Positions 8,850 to 18,152 are shown, numbered from the stretch's first letter. The stretch: 64,000 bases of DNA from Thiobacillus sp. (GCA_016124745.1 WGNC01000008.1:248001-312000); one strand, 5' to 3'. A program made the numbers and translations. Notes: generated by a model from the letters alone, not told the origin.

Positions 8850-9827
8850 ATGCCTCCTTTCGTTCTGACCCTGGTCGTCCCGGTATTTAACGAAGCCGAG
8901 GCCATTGCACCCTTCATTGAAACTGTGACGCGTGTATTCAACGGACAGACAACCGTGAATATCGAGTTCGTATTCATAAATGACGGAAGTACCGACTCGA
9001 CCCTAGACCGGCTGCTCGCAAGCCAGCGTGGTGACACACGGATCAGGATCGTGGATCTCAGCCGCAATTTCGGCAAGGAGGCTGCCCTGACTGCAGGTTT
9101 GCATGTCGCCTGTGGAGACGCCGTCGTGCCGATCGACGCGGATCTTCAGGACCCGCCGGAACTCATTCCGGAAATGATAGAAAAATGGCGGCAGGGAAAC
9201 GAGGTTGTGTTGGCACGGCGGATTGACCGCCAATCGGACTCCTGGGGAAAGCGTGCGTCTGCACGCTGGTTCTACCGGCTGCACAATTGGATCTCCCAAC
9301 CAAAGTTGCCAGACAATGTCGGTGATTTTCGCTTGATGGACAGACGGGTTGTTGAAGCCATCAAGGAACTTGGCGAGTCCCGCCGCTTCATGAAGGGGCT
9401 TTTCGCCTGGGTGGGATTCCGCACCGCTTATATCGATTATGTCCGTCCCCCACGTGAAACGGGGAGCACCAAGTTCAACGGCTGGAAACTGTGGAATCTT
9501 GCGCTGGAAGGCGTAACAAGTTTTAGCACTGCACCTCTGCGCATATGGACGTATATCGGGTTCTTCGTTGCGCTCATTTCTTTTGTTTTCGCTTTGTTCA
9601 TCATGATCAAGGTGCTCGTCATAGGCAGAGACGTGCCGGGCTATGCCTCCTTGATGGTCGTTATCAGTTTCCTTGGGGGCATACAAATCATGGGGATCGG
9701 CATAATCGGAGAGTATCTCGGTCGAGCCTACATGGAATCGAAGCGTCGTCCTGTTTTCCTTATCCGCCAGATCTACGAGCCGGGGCAGATTATGGCGCTT
9801 AGGCAAAAGGACTTCTCTGGCAATTAG
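8850..9827 (+). CDS. gtrB: GtrB-like undecaprenyl-phosphate glycosyltransferase
   Basis: A 325-residue GT2-family enzyme. The N-terminal GT-A domain contains VVPVFNEAEAI, FINDGSTDST and the metal-binding DADLQDPPEL; the C-terminal part has two TM helices (WTYIGFFVALISFVFALFIM; YASLMVVISFLGGIQIMGIGII). GtrB transfers glucose (or another sugar) from the nucleotide sugar to undecaprenyl phosphate on the cytoplasmic face. It is followed 11 bp later by gtrA. Local base composition is lower than elsewhere: 9541-9600 contains 25 G or C out of 60. The 224 bp between the tRNA and this start hold no gene I can support. Confidence 0.9.
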   Translation: MPPFVLTLVVPVFNEAEAIAPFIETVTRVFNGQTTVNIEFVFINDGSTDSTLDRLLASQRGDTRIRIVDLSRNFGKEAALTAGLHVACGDAVVPIDADLQDPPELIPEMIEKWRQGNEVVLARRIDRQSDSWGKRASARWFYRLHNWISQPKLPDNVGDFRLMDRRVVEAIKELGESRRFMKGLFAWVGFRTAYIDYVRPPRETGSTKFNGWKLWNLALEGVTSFSTAPLRIWTYIGFFVALISFVFALFIMIKVLVIGRDVPGYASLMVVISFLGGIQIMGIGIIGEYLGRAYMESKRRPVFLIRQIYEPGQIMALRQKDFSGN

Positions 9828-9838
9828 GGTTTACGCCA

Positions 9839-10279
9839 ATGCCGTTCATTACCGGGGGGACCAAGGGCGTGCCTGGAAAAATGACCCTGCGAACAAAAGT
9901 CTGGACTGAGATGGCCATTGCTGCCCGCTTCGGCCTGATCGGCATCGCAGCGACCATCGTACATATTCTGGTCGTTTCACTACTCCTCGCCGCAACGCAG
10001 ATGCAACCGCTATTTTCGAACGCCATTGCATTCCTGACTGCGTTCAGTGTTTCTTTCACGGGAAACTATTGGTGGACATTCGGCGCGCCTGGAAACCCGG
10101 CCAAGGCAATGCGGCGCTTCATCTTGATCTCGGGCAGCGCATTCGTCCTGAACACCATCGTACTGGCCGTCATCCTCCGTGCGGCCTGGTTTTCGCCATT
10201 CATCTCAGTGATGTGTGCAATAGCCATCGTTCCCGCGCTTACGTTCCTCGCAAGCAGGTTGTGGGGGTTTAGAACATGA
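9839..10279 (+). CDS. gtrA: GtrA-like flippase
   Basis: A 146-residue protein with four TM helices and the GtrA family wording FGLIGIAATIVHILVV, SVSFTGNYWWTFG and LASRLWGFRT. GtrA is proposed to flip the undecaprenyl-linked sugar to the periplasm. The ATG at 9839 is used; Met15 or Met24 are possible alternative starts because the first residues are poorly conserved. The stop overlaps the next start (ATGA at 10276-10279), indicating translational coupling. Confidence 0.88.
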   Translation: MPFITGGTKGVPGKMTLRTKVWTEMAIAARFGLIGIAATIVHILVVSLLLAATQMQPLFSNAIAFLTAFSVSFTGNYWWTFGAPGNPAKAMRRFILISGSAFVLNTIVLAVILRAAWFSPFISVMCAIAIVPALTFLASRLWGFRT

Positions 10280-11892
10280 ACAGGCACGTGAATCAAGCCA
10301 CGCTTCCGTCTCGCCTCATGTCTAAGGTGTGGCGTTTTGTCCGGCAAGAAAACTTGCAGCGAGGAGTCGACGCAGCTCTTCTGCCGCTTAGCCTGTTTCT
10401 GGCATTCGGTAGCGCCCTGGTAGTTTCCTATGGACATTCCGATGACTACTCGGTGCTCTTTCTCAAACAAATCGGCTGGGAGCAGATGAACATCGACTGG
10501 TTCCTTGCTTCCGGACGGCCAATTCTGGGTTTTCTCATTGATTGGTTGCTGGATTGGGTCGATTCCGTCGATGGCCTGGCCAGGCTCAGAACGGTTGGTT
10601 TCTTGTTGCTGCTCTGGCTGGGCTGGGAAATCAGGCGTTTGCTGCTCAACAGCCGGCTCCCCAGACATGAAGCGACATTCCTCGCCTCGGCATGCGTACT
10701 GACGCCCTCGGCCGCGGTTTTCGTCGGATGGGCGGTCACGTCAGCCTCCATGCTTGCCGGCATCGTCGCGCTACTCGCTTATCGGACGGCAGAAAGAGCC
10801 TGGCGCGACTGGGGCGCACACAGGGAAGAAAACATGGGAAAAGTGCGTGTTGTGGCATGGCTTGGATTGGCGGCCGCGGCGCTGTTGAGCGCATTCCTCA
10901 TTTACCAGCCGCTCGCACCGCTATTCTTGCTGGCAGCTTTACTACGCTTCGCATTCGATCAGGAAGCAGAGCGACCCCAGCGTCGCCTGTTGGCAATGTT
11001 GGCGGGTTATATCATCGTCATGGCCGTTTACCTGGCGATTTATAAGATGTTCATCGTCCCAGCCTTGGCCGGTAACCCGGCGCTCGAAAGGGGCGGGCTG
11101 GACCACTCAGCCATGGCCGCTGCGAAGCACTTGATCAAGACGCTGCCGATGCTGTGGGGTGGATGGGAGTTCTTTCTCAGCGGGATTCATCCGGAAGGGT
11201 TGCCACGACAGGTGAGGTTGACTGTGACCATGCTGGCAGTGGCGCTGCTGCTTCCCGTCGGACTGTGGCACATCGCCGGCAAGCGAGGCGGTGGAGTGAT
11301 GCGGCGCATCTCCGCCATATTCCTGGTCCTGCTGGTATGGCTGGTAAGCCTGCTTCCCATGCTGATTCTCAAAGAGCACTACCTGCCGACCCGCACGCTC
11401 TTCTTCAGTTACGCCGCTTTGTGCCTGTTGATTTACCTGGCCTTCAAGGCCTTGACCAAGGACCACATCTGGCCTCGCTGGACCACCATGGGCGTTCTGT
11501 TTTTGTTGGCAGCGCAGGCAGGGCTGGGCTTCTGGGATGGCATCGTGCGCATACAGCGCCAGGAATTTGCCGTGCTCAGGAATGCCATTAACGCAATGCC
11601 TGAGCGACCAAAGAAACTAGTTTTTATCCAGCCCGACCATAGCCTCGCTCCAGACCATCAGCTGCGCACATATTACGAATACTACATCTACAGTTCCGAT
11701 CATGACTGGGTGCCAAATCCAATCGTTAATCTGATCTGGAATCAGCGGGAAGGGATAGGGATGGGACATGCTGATGGGGCCCGGCTCGTCTACACAGAAG
11801 TAGAACGGATTCGGCCTGGCCAGCTCCTCCCAATAAAATACGATGCCGTGCTGGATACGCAGTTGCTGCTGTGTGGTGTTCCGGGCCGGTAG
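10276..11892 (+). CDS. GtrC/GtrII-like polytopic glucosyltransferase
   Basis: A 538-residue membrane protein with roughly ten or more hydrophobic helices and a soluble C-terminal tail. An early acidic periplasmic loop motif (SYGHSDDYSVLF) is followed by DWFLASGRPILGFLID, as in the GtrII-type glucosyltransferases that move the sugar from undecaprenyl phosphate to O-antigen or another surface glycan. It is the third gene of a coupled gtrB-gtrA-gtrC set, the order used in serotype-conversion cassettes. These third genes are strain-variable, so the acceptor and linkage cannot be predicted. Confidence 0.72.
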   Translation: MNRHVNQATLPSRLMSKVWRFVRQENLQRGVDAALLPLSLFLAFGSALVVSYGHSDDYSVLFLKQIGWEQMNIDWFLASGRPILGFLIDWLLDWVDSVDGLARLRTVGFLLLLWLGWEIRRLLLNSRLPRHEATFLASACVLTPSAAVFVGWAVTSASMLAGIVALLAYRTAERAWRDWGAHREENMGKVRVVAWLGLAAAALLSAFLIYQPLAPLFLLAALLRFAFDQEAERPQRRLLAMLAGYIIVMAVYLAIYKMFIVPALAGNPALERGGLDHSAMAAAKHLIKTLPMLWGGWEFFLSGIHPEGLPRQVRLTVTMLAVALLLPVGLWHIAGKRGGGVMRRISAIFLVLLVWLVSLLPMLILKEHYLPTRTLFFSYAALCLLIYLAFKALTKDHIWPRWTTMGVLFLLAAQAGLGFWDGIVRIQRQEFAVLRNAINAMPERPKKLVFIQPDHSLAPDHQLRTYYEYYIYSSDHDWVPNPIVNLIWNQREGIGMGHADGARLVYTEVERIRPGQLLPIKYDAVLDTQLLLCGVPGR

Positions 11893-12179
11893 CCTCCTGT
11901 GGTCGGTTTGGCACCCAGAAGGCAATTGAAGTTCAGCAGTTTCCTGCCATCAGTTCTCCCAATCGACACCACGAAGCTAGCGTCTGCCCTTGGGGGCAGT
12001 CCATGGAAACGCACGCATCGGTATGGTTTCATGCGCGCGTCCATCCAGCATCTAATCAGGGTCTGGTAGACACTGATTGCCAAGCGGCCGTGGGTGCGTG
12101 TGCATGTTTGGTGCACTTGCAAGAACGGCCCCTGGGGTTTGGCCGATGTCCGTTGCTGTTCTCACTGCCCCTTGAGTGC

Positions 12180-13049
12180 TCAGTACATCACCGCCATCTG
12201 TGTGCAGCCGGGGAAGTTGGCAGACACGGTTCCCACGAGATGCAACCCGTCGGCTGACTTCTTCACGCCTGTCGCTATTGCGGGTGCTTGTGCTGCCAAA
12301 GCAAAAGATACGACGGTCCCGCTCATGTTATACCCGGTATCGCTGTTTCCAGAATTTGTTGTCATTATGTAAACAACCAATTCGTTACCTGTAGTCGGGA
12401 GCGCGTAGATCACGATGCCGGTCGGATCAGCCGCCAGCGCACCCGCTGTCGCAAAAAATGTTTGGTTACCGGTTAAAAAGTCATACAAGTAACAGCTGCT
12501 CCCGCTCACCGATACTGTAGCGTTTTGCGCATAGGTGCCGTTCAGGCCTGACAGGTCGTTCGCCGTGTCCCCGATCCCGGTCACCAGGAAGTTCTGGAAC
12601 GACTGCACCCACGGGAGCGTGGCGGCCTGACCCGGATGGGGGAAATCCGGAACCTTCGTCTGCTTGCTCACCCCGGTCAGCCATTGCTCTCCCCCGGACT
12701 TGACTGTCGTGATCGTGTTCGTGCCGAACGGGATGCCGTCCGCGGTCACCGAAATGGTGTGCTGGCCATTGTCGAGGTTGCTGAAATTGTAGAGAAACGA
12801 GTAGCCCGTATCGGTGCGGCCGCAGACGTCTTGCGTTCCCAGAAGCTGGGTACCGGCGCCCGCAGGGCCAAACGACACCCCGTCAATGAACACCTGAATG
12901 TTCTTCGAGGTGCAGTGGTAACCGGAAATCGTGCTGACCCCGGAAATCGTGCTGCCATCCGGAGGCGTGCCCAGCACCCCTACAGTGGATTGCGCGCTTG
13001 CGCCGTTGACCAGCAATATCAACGGAAAAAGGAAATAACCGATTTTCAT
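12180..13049 (-). CDS. Secreted protein with an N-terminal Ig-like domain, function unknown
   Basis: A 289-residue protein with a signal peptide (KIGYFLFPLILLVNGASAQ), cleaved probably after ASA. An Ig/bacterial-adhesion-like beta segment follows (TPPDGSTISGVSTISGYHC ... VFIDG ... NGQHTISVTADG, about residues 25-110), then a unique C-terminal region with SWAEAF-free, Ser/Thr/Gly-rich beta-type sequence and four or five cysteines. A short internal duplication (STISG twice) is visible. Two adjacent ATGs (13052, 13049) follow the ribosome binding site GGGAGG; 13049 gives the better spacing. It is an orphan between the gtr cluster and surE; an FNR-like palindrome lies about 115 bp upstream. Confidence 0.6.
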   Translation of the reverse strand: MKIGYFLFPLILLVNGASAQSTVGVLGTPPDGSTISGVSTISGYHCTSKNIQVFIDGVSFGPAGAGTQLLGTQDVCGRTDTGYSFLYNFSNLDNGQHTISVTADGIPFGTNTITTVKSGGEQWLTGVSKQTKVPDFPHPGQAATLPWVQSFQNFLVTGIGDTANDLSGLNGTYAQNATVSVSGSSCYLYDFLTGNQTFFATAGALAADPTGIVIYALPTTGNELVVYIMTTNSGNSDTGYNMSGTVVSFALAAQAPAIATGVKKSADGLHLVGTVSANFPGCTQMAVMY

Positions 13050-13520
13050 CATGCCTCCCGGGAAATGAGCAACCCATGTCACAGATGAGATTTGCAGAAC
13101 CTGACCAATTACCAGACCAGCAAATCCTTTTATGTGTATAGCCTTCTGTTCTCGGTTTGTAACTGACATCGATCAATGCCCCCGCAGAAACAGGTGAGGC
13201 ATGAACACGCGTGGTTGCCATGGCGGTAGCGGTGGAACAGCGCATCGGCCGCGCAGGCAATGCCGTTGTTTCAGGCGCCATGTTCGATTCGTTGACTGGC
13301 CGGTTCAACCCGGTCTTCGCCGATCCGACCTTCGCTCAAGTTTCGTTCCGGCAAGCCATGTTGCCGCATGCGTGCGTCAGGTGACTTCGATGTTTTCCAG
13401 CCCGGAAATCGGGCTGAATCCGGCGACGCCCAATGGTAGAATCCAACGCATGCTCGATGTCCCTGTCCTTGCCATCCCGGCCCCGCGCCGTTCGCCCGCC
13501 GTGTCCGGAGGCCTGTGCTG
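13050..13520. other. Intergenic stretch without a supported gene
   Basis: About 470 bp lie between the exported protein and surE. At 13163-13176 is CTGACATCGATCAA, which on the minus strand reads TTGAT-N4-GTCAG, an imperfect FNR/CRP-type palindrome placed to control the gene at 13049. A 7-bp stem hairpin (CAGCCCG/CGGGCTG) lies at 13398-13416 but has no T run. The 11-mer GTTCGATTCGT at 13282-13292 also occurs in the T arm of tRNA-Arg. The ribosome binding site GGAGG at 13507-13511 serves surE. Confidence 0.4.
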
Positions 13521-14264
13521 ATGCGCATCCTGTTGTCCAATGACGACGGCTATTTCGCACCCGGCCTGGCCGCATTGGCCCGGTCGCTTGCGCCGCTCGC
13601 CGACATCACGGTGGTGGCGCCCGAGCGCGACCGCAGCGGGGCGTCCAACTCGTTGACGCTCGACCGTCCGCTGATGCTGCGCCAGGCGCCCAGTGGGTTT
13701 TATTACGTCAACGGCACGCCGACCGACTGCGTGCATCTGGCGGTGACCGGCATGCTCGACCATATGCCCGACATGGTGATTTCCGGCATCAATCACGGCG
13801 CCAACATGGGGGACGACACGATTTATTCCGGCACCGTCGCCGCCGCCACCGAGGGCTATCTGCTGGGGATTCCGTCGATCGCGGTATCGCTTGCCAGCCA
13901 CAATGCCGAGCACTTCGATACCGCCGCGCGCGTGGTGGTCGATCTGGTACAGCGCATTCAGGCGCAGCCGCCGACCGAACCGATGCTGCTCAACGTCAAC
14001 GTGCCGGATCGTGCCTGGGAGGATCTAAGCGGCCTCGCGGTGACCCGTCTGGGCAAGCGCCACAAGGCCGAATCGGTGGTGAAAACCACCAACCCGCGCG
14101 GCCAGATCGTCTACTGGGTGGGCGCTGCCGGGGCCGCCCAGGACGCAGGCGAGGGCACCGATTTCGATGCCCTCGCCCAGGGTTTCGTTTCGATCACCCC
14201 CCTGCAGATGGACCTGACCCGTTTCAGCCAGATGGACAGCGTGAGCGCATGGCTGAAACCCTGA
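13521..14264 (+). CDS. surE: 5'/3'-nucleotidase SurE
   Basis: A 247-residue stationary-phase survival protein. The metal-binding N-terminus [16 protein letters not shown] is followed by [24 protein letters not shown] and [22 protein letters not shown], the full set of SurE signatures. It hydrolyses nucleoside monophosphates and short polyphosphate. ATG 13521 is chosen over a GTG at 13515 because the ribosome binding site at 13507-13511 has normal spacing only for the ATG. It heads surE-pcm-nlpD-rpoS; pcm begins within its last 16 bases. Confidence 0.96.
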   Translation: MRILLSNDDGYFAPGLAALARSLAPLADITVVAPERDRSGASNSLTLDRPLMLRQAPSGFYYVNGTPTDCVHLAVTGMLDHMPDMVISGINHGANMGDDTIYSGTVAAATEGYLLGIPSIAVSLASHNAEHFDTAARVVVDLVQRIQAQPPTEPMLLNVNVPDRAWEDLSGLAVTRLGKRHKAESVVKTTNPRGQIVYWVGAAGAAQDAGEGTDFDALAQGFVSITPLQMDLTRFSQMDSVSAWLKP

Positions 14265-14929
14265 GCTCCCGCGCCGGCATCGGCATGACGTCGGCACGCA
14301 CGCGCGGCCGCATGGTCGAACGCCTGCGCGAGCAGGGCATCAAGGACGAAATCGTGCTGGCGGCGATGGGCAGCGTGCCGCGCCATCTGTTCGTCGACCA
14401 GGCGCTGGAGTCACGCGCCTACGAAGATACTGCGCTGCCGATCGGCTTCGGGCAGACCATATCCAACCCCTACATCGTGGCGCGCATGGCCGAACTGGCA
14501 CGTCATGGCGAGAACGGCCAGGGGCACGAACTTGGGCGGGTGCTGGAAATCGGGCTCGGCTGCGGCTATCAGGCTGCGGTGCTGGGCAAGCTGGCGCGCG
14601 AGGTCGTGTCGATGGAGCGCATCGCGGCGCTGGTCGGCAAGACGCGCGCGCGGCTGCGTGAACTCAGGGTCAACAACGTCAGGCCTAAGCACGGCGACGG
14701 CATGCAGGGAGCGAAGGATTTCGCGCCGTTCGACGCCATCGTGATCGCCGCTGCATTTGCCGAGGTGCCGCAGGCCCTGCTGGCACAGTTGGCCGAAGGC
14801 GGACGGCTGGTGATGCCGCTTGGTCATTCCACGCAGACCTTGTGCGTGATCGAGCGCCGAGACGATGCGTTTACCGAGCAGTTGCTCGAAGGGGTGAAGT
14901 TCGTTCCCCTGCTGCCGGGGGTGGCGTGA
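14249..14929 (+). CDS. pcm: Protein-L-isoaspartate O-methyltransferase
   Basis: A 226-residue SAM-dependent enzyme that methylates isoaspartyl residues and so starts repair of aged proteins. Typical family wording is present: [30 protein letters not shown] and the SAM loop [18 protein letters not shown] (usual form GTGSGYQ). Near the end are [15 protein letters not shown] and FVPLLPG. The Cys in GCGYQ replaces the more usual Ser. It overlaps surE by 16 bp and lies 22 bp before nlpD. Confidence 0.94.
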   Translation: MAETLSSRAGIGMTSARTRGRMVERLREQGIKDEIVLAAMGSVPRHLFVDQALESRAYEDTALPIGFGQTISNPYIVARMAELARHGENGQGHELGRVLEIGLGCGYQAAVLGKLAREVVSMERIAALVGKTRARLRELRVNNVRPKHGDGMQGAKDFAPFDAIVIAAAFAEVPQALLAQLAEGGRLVMPLGHSTQTLCVIERRDDAFTEQLLEGVKFVPLLPGVA

Positions 14930-14951
14930 CCGGATGGCGGCTGGAGTCGGC

Positions 14952-15929
14952 ATGAAAAGCGTGGCGCTCGGGGCGATGATGCTGACCTTGCTGGCGGGAT
15001 GTTCCTCGCGCGGACCCGCACCCGTGACCGAGCGCGTGCCGGCAAAGGTGCGTACCGCGCCCCCCGTCGTTGTCGAGAAACCCGAACGTCCTGTCACGCC
15101 GCAGATCGCGCCCTCCACCAATGGCCTGCATACCGTGCAGCGTGGTGACACCCTGTATGGGATCGCCTTCGCCAACAACCTGGATTATCGCGAAATCGCG
15201 AGCTGGAACCAGCTCGAGTCACCCGACCGCATCATGGTCGGGCAGGTGCTGCGGCTGACGCCTCCATCGAATGCGGTCGAAATCAAGCCGCTGGTGGAGG
15301 CGCCCCCGCCAAGCGCACAACCCTTGACGGAGCCGCCTCTGCTCACCACCCCGCAGGCGGTATTGCTGCCTTATACGGCAGCCAACTGGGCGCAGGTATC
15401 GAGGCCGCCGCCCGCCCCCTCCGCTGCCATGCCCGTGGCGCCCACTGTCCAGCCCGTGGTCACCGCCACGTCGTCTGCAACCAAGGCGGCAATCCCGACC
15501 CCGCCCCCGACCGTCGCATCCGTGGTGCAGGTTCCGGCAGTCGCTCCGCCGGTGTCGGCCGAACTGGTCTGGCTATGGCCGGCCGACGGCAAGCTGATCG
15601 GGAATTTTGGCGCGGCGGGCGGCAAGGGCATCGATATCGTCGGACAGCGTAATGCGCCGGTGGTAGCGGTGGCGCCCGGCAAGGTGGTATACAGTGGCAG
15701 CGGTCTGCGCGGGTATGGACAATTGCTGATCGTCAAGCATGCGGGCGAGTATCTCTCGGCCTATGCACACAATGATTCGCTGCTGGTAAAGGAGGGAGAC
15801 ATGGTGACCGCCGGGCAGAGAATCGCGCTGATGGGTGACAGCGACGCCGACCGGGTGAAGCTTCACTTTGAGATCCGCCGTTACGGCAAGCCGCTCGACC
15901 CCTTGAACTATCTGCCGGAGCGCTCATGA
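14952..15929 (+). CDS. nlpD: LysM/M23-domain lipoprotein NlpD
   Basis: A 325-residue outer-membrane lipoprotein with signal and lipobox LTLLAGC (Cys about residue 17). A LysM domain (HTVQRGDTLYGIAFANN, about 56-99) is followed by a Pro/Ala-rich linker of about 100 residues and a C-terminal LytM/M23 domain. The metal ligands of active M23 peptidases are missing (GGKGIDIVG where a His would be), as in E. coli NlpD, which activates the amidase AmiC instead of cutting peptidoglycan itself. ATG 14952 is favoured by GGAG upstream; an in-frame ATG at 14934 lacks one. The stop overlaps the rpoS start. Confidence 0.93.
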   Translation: MKSVALGAMMLTLLAGCSSRGPAPVTERVPAKVRTAPPVVVEKPERPVTPQIAPSTNGLHTVQRGDTLYGIAFANNLDYREIASWNQLESPDRIMVGQVLRLTPPSNAVEIKPLVEAPPPSAQPLTEPPLLTTPQAVLLPYTAANWAQVSRPPPAPSAAMPVAPTVQPVVTATSSATKAAIPTPPPTVASVVQVPAVAPPVSAELVWLWPADGKLIGNFGAAGGKGIDIVGQRNAPVVAVAPGKVVYSGSGLRGYGQLLIVKHAGEYLSAYAHNDSLLVKEGDMVTAGQRIALMGDSDADRVKLHFEIRRYGKPLDPLNYLPERS

Positions 15930-16879
15930 TTCGCGAACCCAGCGATGAGTCGGAAGATCTGATACCTGAAGAAGCCGAGGCCGAGGCCGAAGCGGAGCAG
16001 CATGCTGCGGATACCAGCGAGGAATTGTCATCGGCCATCCTCGGCGAAGCGCAGGTCGACGTCACCCAGCTGTATCTCAACGAGATCGGCCAGGCGCCGC
16101 TGCTGACGCCCGAAGAAGAGGTCGCGCTGGCACGACTTACCGTACAGGGCGATTTCGCTGCACGCCAGACCATGATCGAGCGCAACCTGCGGCTGGTGGT
16201 CAACATCGCCAAGCATTACGCCAATCGCGGGCTGACCCTGCTCGATCTGGTGGAAGAAGGCAACCTCGGCCTCATTCACGCGCTGGAGAAATTCGATCCC
16301 GAGCGCGGGTTCCGCTTCTCCACCTACGCGACCTGGTGGATCCGCCAGAACATCGAGCGCGCGATCATGAACCAGTCGCGCACCATCCGCCTGCCGGTGC
16401 ATGTCATCAAGGAACTCAACATCTATCTGCGCGCGAAGCGCCACCTGGAAACGCACGGCGTGACCGACGCCAGTTCCGAAGATATCGCGGCGCTGACCGG
16501 GCATACGGTGGATGACGTGCGCCGCATCATGCAACTGAACGAGCGGGTCGCCTCGCTCGACGCGCCGCTCGATGTCGACCCCACGCTGTCGCTGGGGGAG
16601 GCGATCGCCGACGACAATGCACAGCTGCCGGACGACATGCTCCAGCTCGAGGAGATCGAGCACCACGTCCGCGAATGGTTGACCCAGCTCAACGACAAGC
16701 AGCGCTGGGTGATCGAGCGTCGCTTCGGTCTCAACAATTGTGAAGCCTGCACCCTGGAGGACCTGGCGCTGGAGTTGCAGGTGACGCGCGAGCGCGTGCG
16801 GCAAATCCAGATGGAAGCCCTGCGCATGCTGCGGCAGATGCTGCGGCGACGGGGCGTATCGAAGGACGAACTGTTCTGA
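15926..16879 (+). CDS. rpoS: RNA polymerase sigma factor RpoS
   Basis: A 317-residue group 2 sigma-70 factor. Region 1.2 is DVTQLYLNEIGQAPLLTPEEE, region 2 is RLVVNIAKHYANRGLTLLDLVEEGNLGLIHALEKFDPERGFRFSTYATWWIRQNIERAI, listed here only by its ends, and region 4.2 is LEDLALELQVTRERVRQIQ. The acidic N-terminal extension (EAEAEAEAEQ) is common in betaproteobacterial RpoS. It governs the stationary-phase and general stress response. Start and stop overlap with nlpD (ATGA), so a promoter within nlpD, as in E. coli, is likely but was not located. Confidence 0.96.
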   Translation: MIREPSDESEDLIPEEAEAEAEAEQHAADTSEELSSAILGEAQVDVTQLYLNEIGQAPLLTPEEEVALARLTVQGDFAARQTMIERNLRLVVNIAKHYANRGLTLLDLVEEGNLGLIHALEKFDPERGFRFSTYATWWIRQNIERAIMNQSRTIRLPVHVIKELNIYLRAKRHLETHGVTDASSEDIAALTGHTVDDVRRIMQLNERVASLDAPLDVDPTLSLGEAIADDNAQLPDDMLQLEEIEHHVREWLTQLNDKQRWVIERRFGLNNCEACTLEDLALELQVTRERVRQIQMEALRMLRQMLRRRGVSKDELF

Positions 16880-16883
16880 AGCC

Positions 16884-17555
16884 ATGTCACGCGTCGCCGT
16901 GATCGACTGGTCACGAATCGATACCGTCCTCCTCGACATGGACGGGACCCTGCTCGACCTCCACTTCGACAACCATTTCTGGCGCGAGCACATGCCGCGC
17001 CGCTACGCCGAATACCATGGGCTGGAGGAAGCAGTGGCGCGCGCGCACCTAGACCAGCATTACGACCGCCACGCTGGCACGTTGAACTGGTATTGCCTCG
17101 ATTTCTGGAGCAGCGAACTCGCGCTCGACATCGTGCAACTGAAGGAGGAGGTCGTGCATCTCATCGCCATCCGTCCGGATGTGCCGGCCTTTTTGCAGGC
17201 ACTGCGCAACGCTCGCCGCCGGGTCGTTATGGTCACCAACGCGCACCCGAAGAGCCTTGGCCTGAAGATGCGCGAGACCCGCCTCGATGCCTATTTCGAT
17301 GGGTTGATCTCCTCCCATCAGATCGGGATGCCCAAGGAACATCCCGATTTCTGGCAGGGCTTGCAAGCTGTAGAACCCTTCGATAAATCGCGCACGCTTT
17401 TCGTGGACGACAGTTTGCCGGTACTGAAAAGCGCGCAGGCGTATGGCATCGCGCATCTGCTGGCGGTGTGCAATCCGGATTCGCGCCAGCCGCACAAGGA
17501 CTGCGGCGAGTTCGATGCGATCACGAGTTTTGAGCAGGTGATGCCGGGGGCTTAA
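16884..17555 (+). CDS. HAD hydrolase, GMP/IMP nucleotidase (YrfG-like)
   Basis: A 223-residue HAD phosphatase with motif I VLLDMDGTLLDLHFDNHFW, motif II MVTNAH, the Lys region GMPKEHPDFW and motif IV FVDDSLPVLKSA. The sequence LDLHFDNHFWREHMPRRYAE is characteristic of the YrfG purine nucleotidase group, which dephosphorylates GMP and IMP. It begins 4 bp after rpoS and is probably co-transcribed with it. Confidence 0.87.
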   Translation: MSRVAVIDWSRIDTVLLDMDGTLLDLHFDNHFWREHMPRRYAEYHGLEEAVARAHLDQHYDRHAGTLNWYCLDFWSSELALDIVQLKEEVVHLIAIRPDVPAFLQALRNARRRVVMVTNAHPKSLGLKMRETRLDAYFDGLISSHQIGMPKEHPDFWQGLQAVEPFDKSRTLFVDDSLPVLKSAQAYGIAHLLAVCNPDSRQPHKDCGEFDAITSFEQVMPGA

Positions 17556-17604
17556 GAACGCACCGTTCGCGCTGAATGCGCCGTGTGATCGAAGTGGACA
17601 TCCT

Positions 17605-17638
17605 CGGTCCGTTCGCCCTGAGCCTGTCGAAGGGTTGG
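17605..17638. repeat. Dispersed REP-like repeat, family A, single copy
   Basis: The complement reads CCTTCGACAGGCTCAGGGCG followed by AACGGA, the same core as at 715-757 but in the opposite orientation. It lies between two convergent genes, where it could help end both transcripts. Confidence 0.8.
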
Positions 17639-17762
17639 TTGTAGCAGTGAAGGTTTTCGCCCGGCCAACGGTCAGCAGCCCTGCGAAGACCCCGACCATT
17701 GCCGCCAGCGCTTCGACACGCTTGCACTAACGGTTCCGCGTTCCGCAAGCGCATTGGCAACA

Positions 17763-18152
17763 TCAGGCCATAGCCGCCGGCTCGATCAGCACTGCCGCCC
17801 CGACACTCCGGCCTTCCGAAATCAGGTAGTTGTAGGTGCGGCACAGGGCTCCGATGTCCATCACTTCCAGACCGATGCGCGCCTCCACCAGCGAACGTGT
17901 GAGCGAGGGGTGGGGGAAGCGCAACCGGGTACCGGTGCCGAGCAGCAAAATGTCCAGTTCGCGCTGGGCGACCCATTCGAAATGCGCGGCGGTGAGCGCC
18001 CCGAATCCCAGTCCGGCCCAGGGCGCGATTTCGACGCCCTGCGCGGTAAGCAGCAGGCTGGCCTCGTGGCGATGGCCGTTGATGAGGACGTGGTCGCTGC
18101 CATAGCCGGTAAACATCAGTTGGCCAGCGCCGGTGTTGAGATGCAGTTTCAT
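17763..18152 (-). CDS. Mth938-like domain protein (DUF498/NDUFAF3-like)
   Basis: A 129-residue single-domain protein: MKLHLNTGAGQLMFTGYG, the core LDILLLGTGTRLRFPHPSL, then IGLEVMDIGALCRTYNYLISEGRSVGAAVL. This matches the Mth938-like fold that includes human NDUFAF3, a complex I assembly factor; the bacterial function is not established. The ATG at 18152 is chosen because homology begins there. It is divergent from the aminotransferase gene. Confidence 0.82.
   Translation of the reverse strand: MKLHLNTGAGQLMFTGYGSDHVLINGHRHEASLLLTAQGVEIAPWAGLGFGALTAAHFEWVAQRELDILLLGTGTRLRFPHPSLTRSLVEARIGLEVMDIGALCRTYNYLISEGRSVGAAVLIEPAAMA

Noticed and set aside
8639-9076. A 145-codon minus-strand frame between the tRNA and gtrB
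   Set aside because: It is largely antisense to gtrB, is Arg/Ser-rich without motifs, and no start signal is visible.
11893-12179. Possible gene or transposase remnant after the gtr cluster
   Set aside because: Short frames on both strands lack recognisable motifs or ribosome binding sites; left as non-coding.
13282-13292. Possible attachment-site duplicate of tRNA-Arg (GTTCGATTCGT)
   Set aside because: Only 11 bp match, and they stop before the 3' end of the tRNA where att cores normally lie; chance of such a match over several kb is not small. A direct repeat reaching the CCA end would have been needed.
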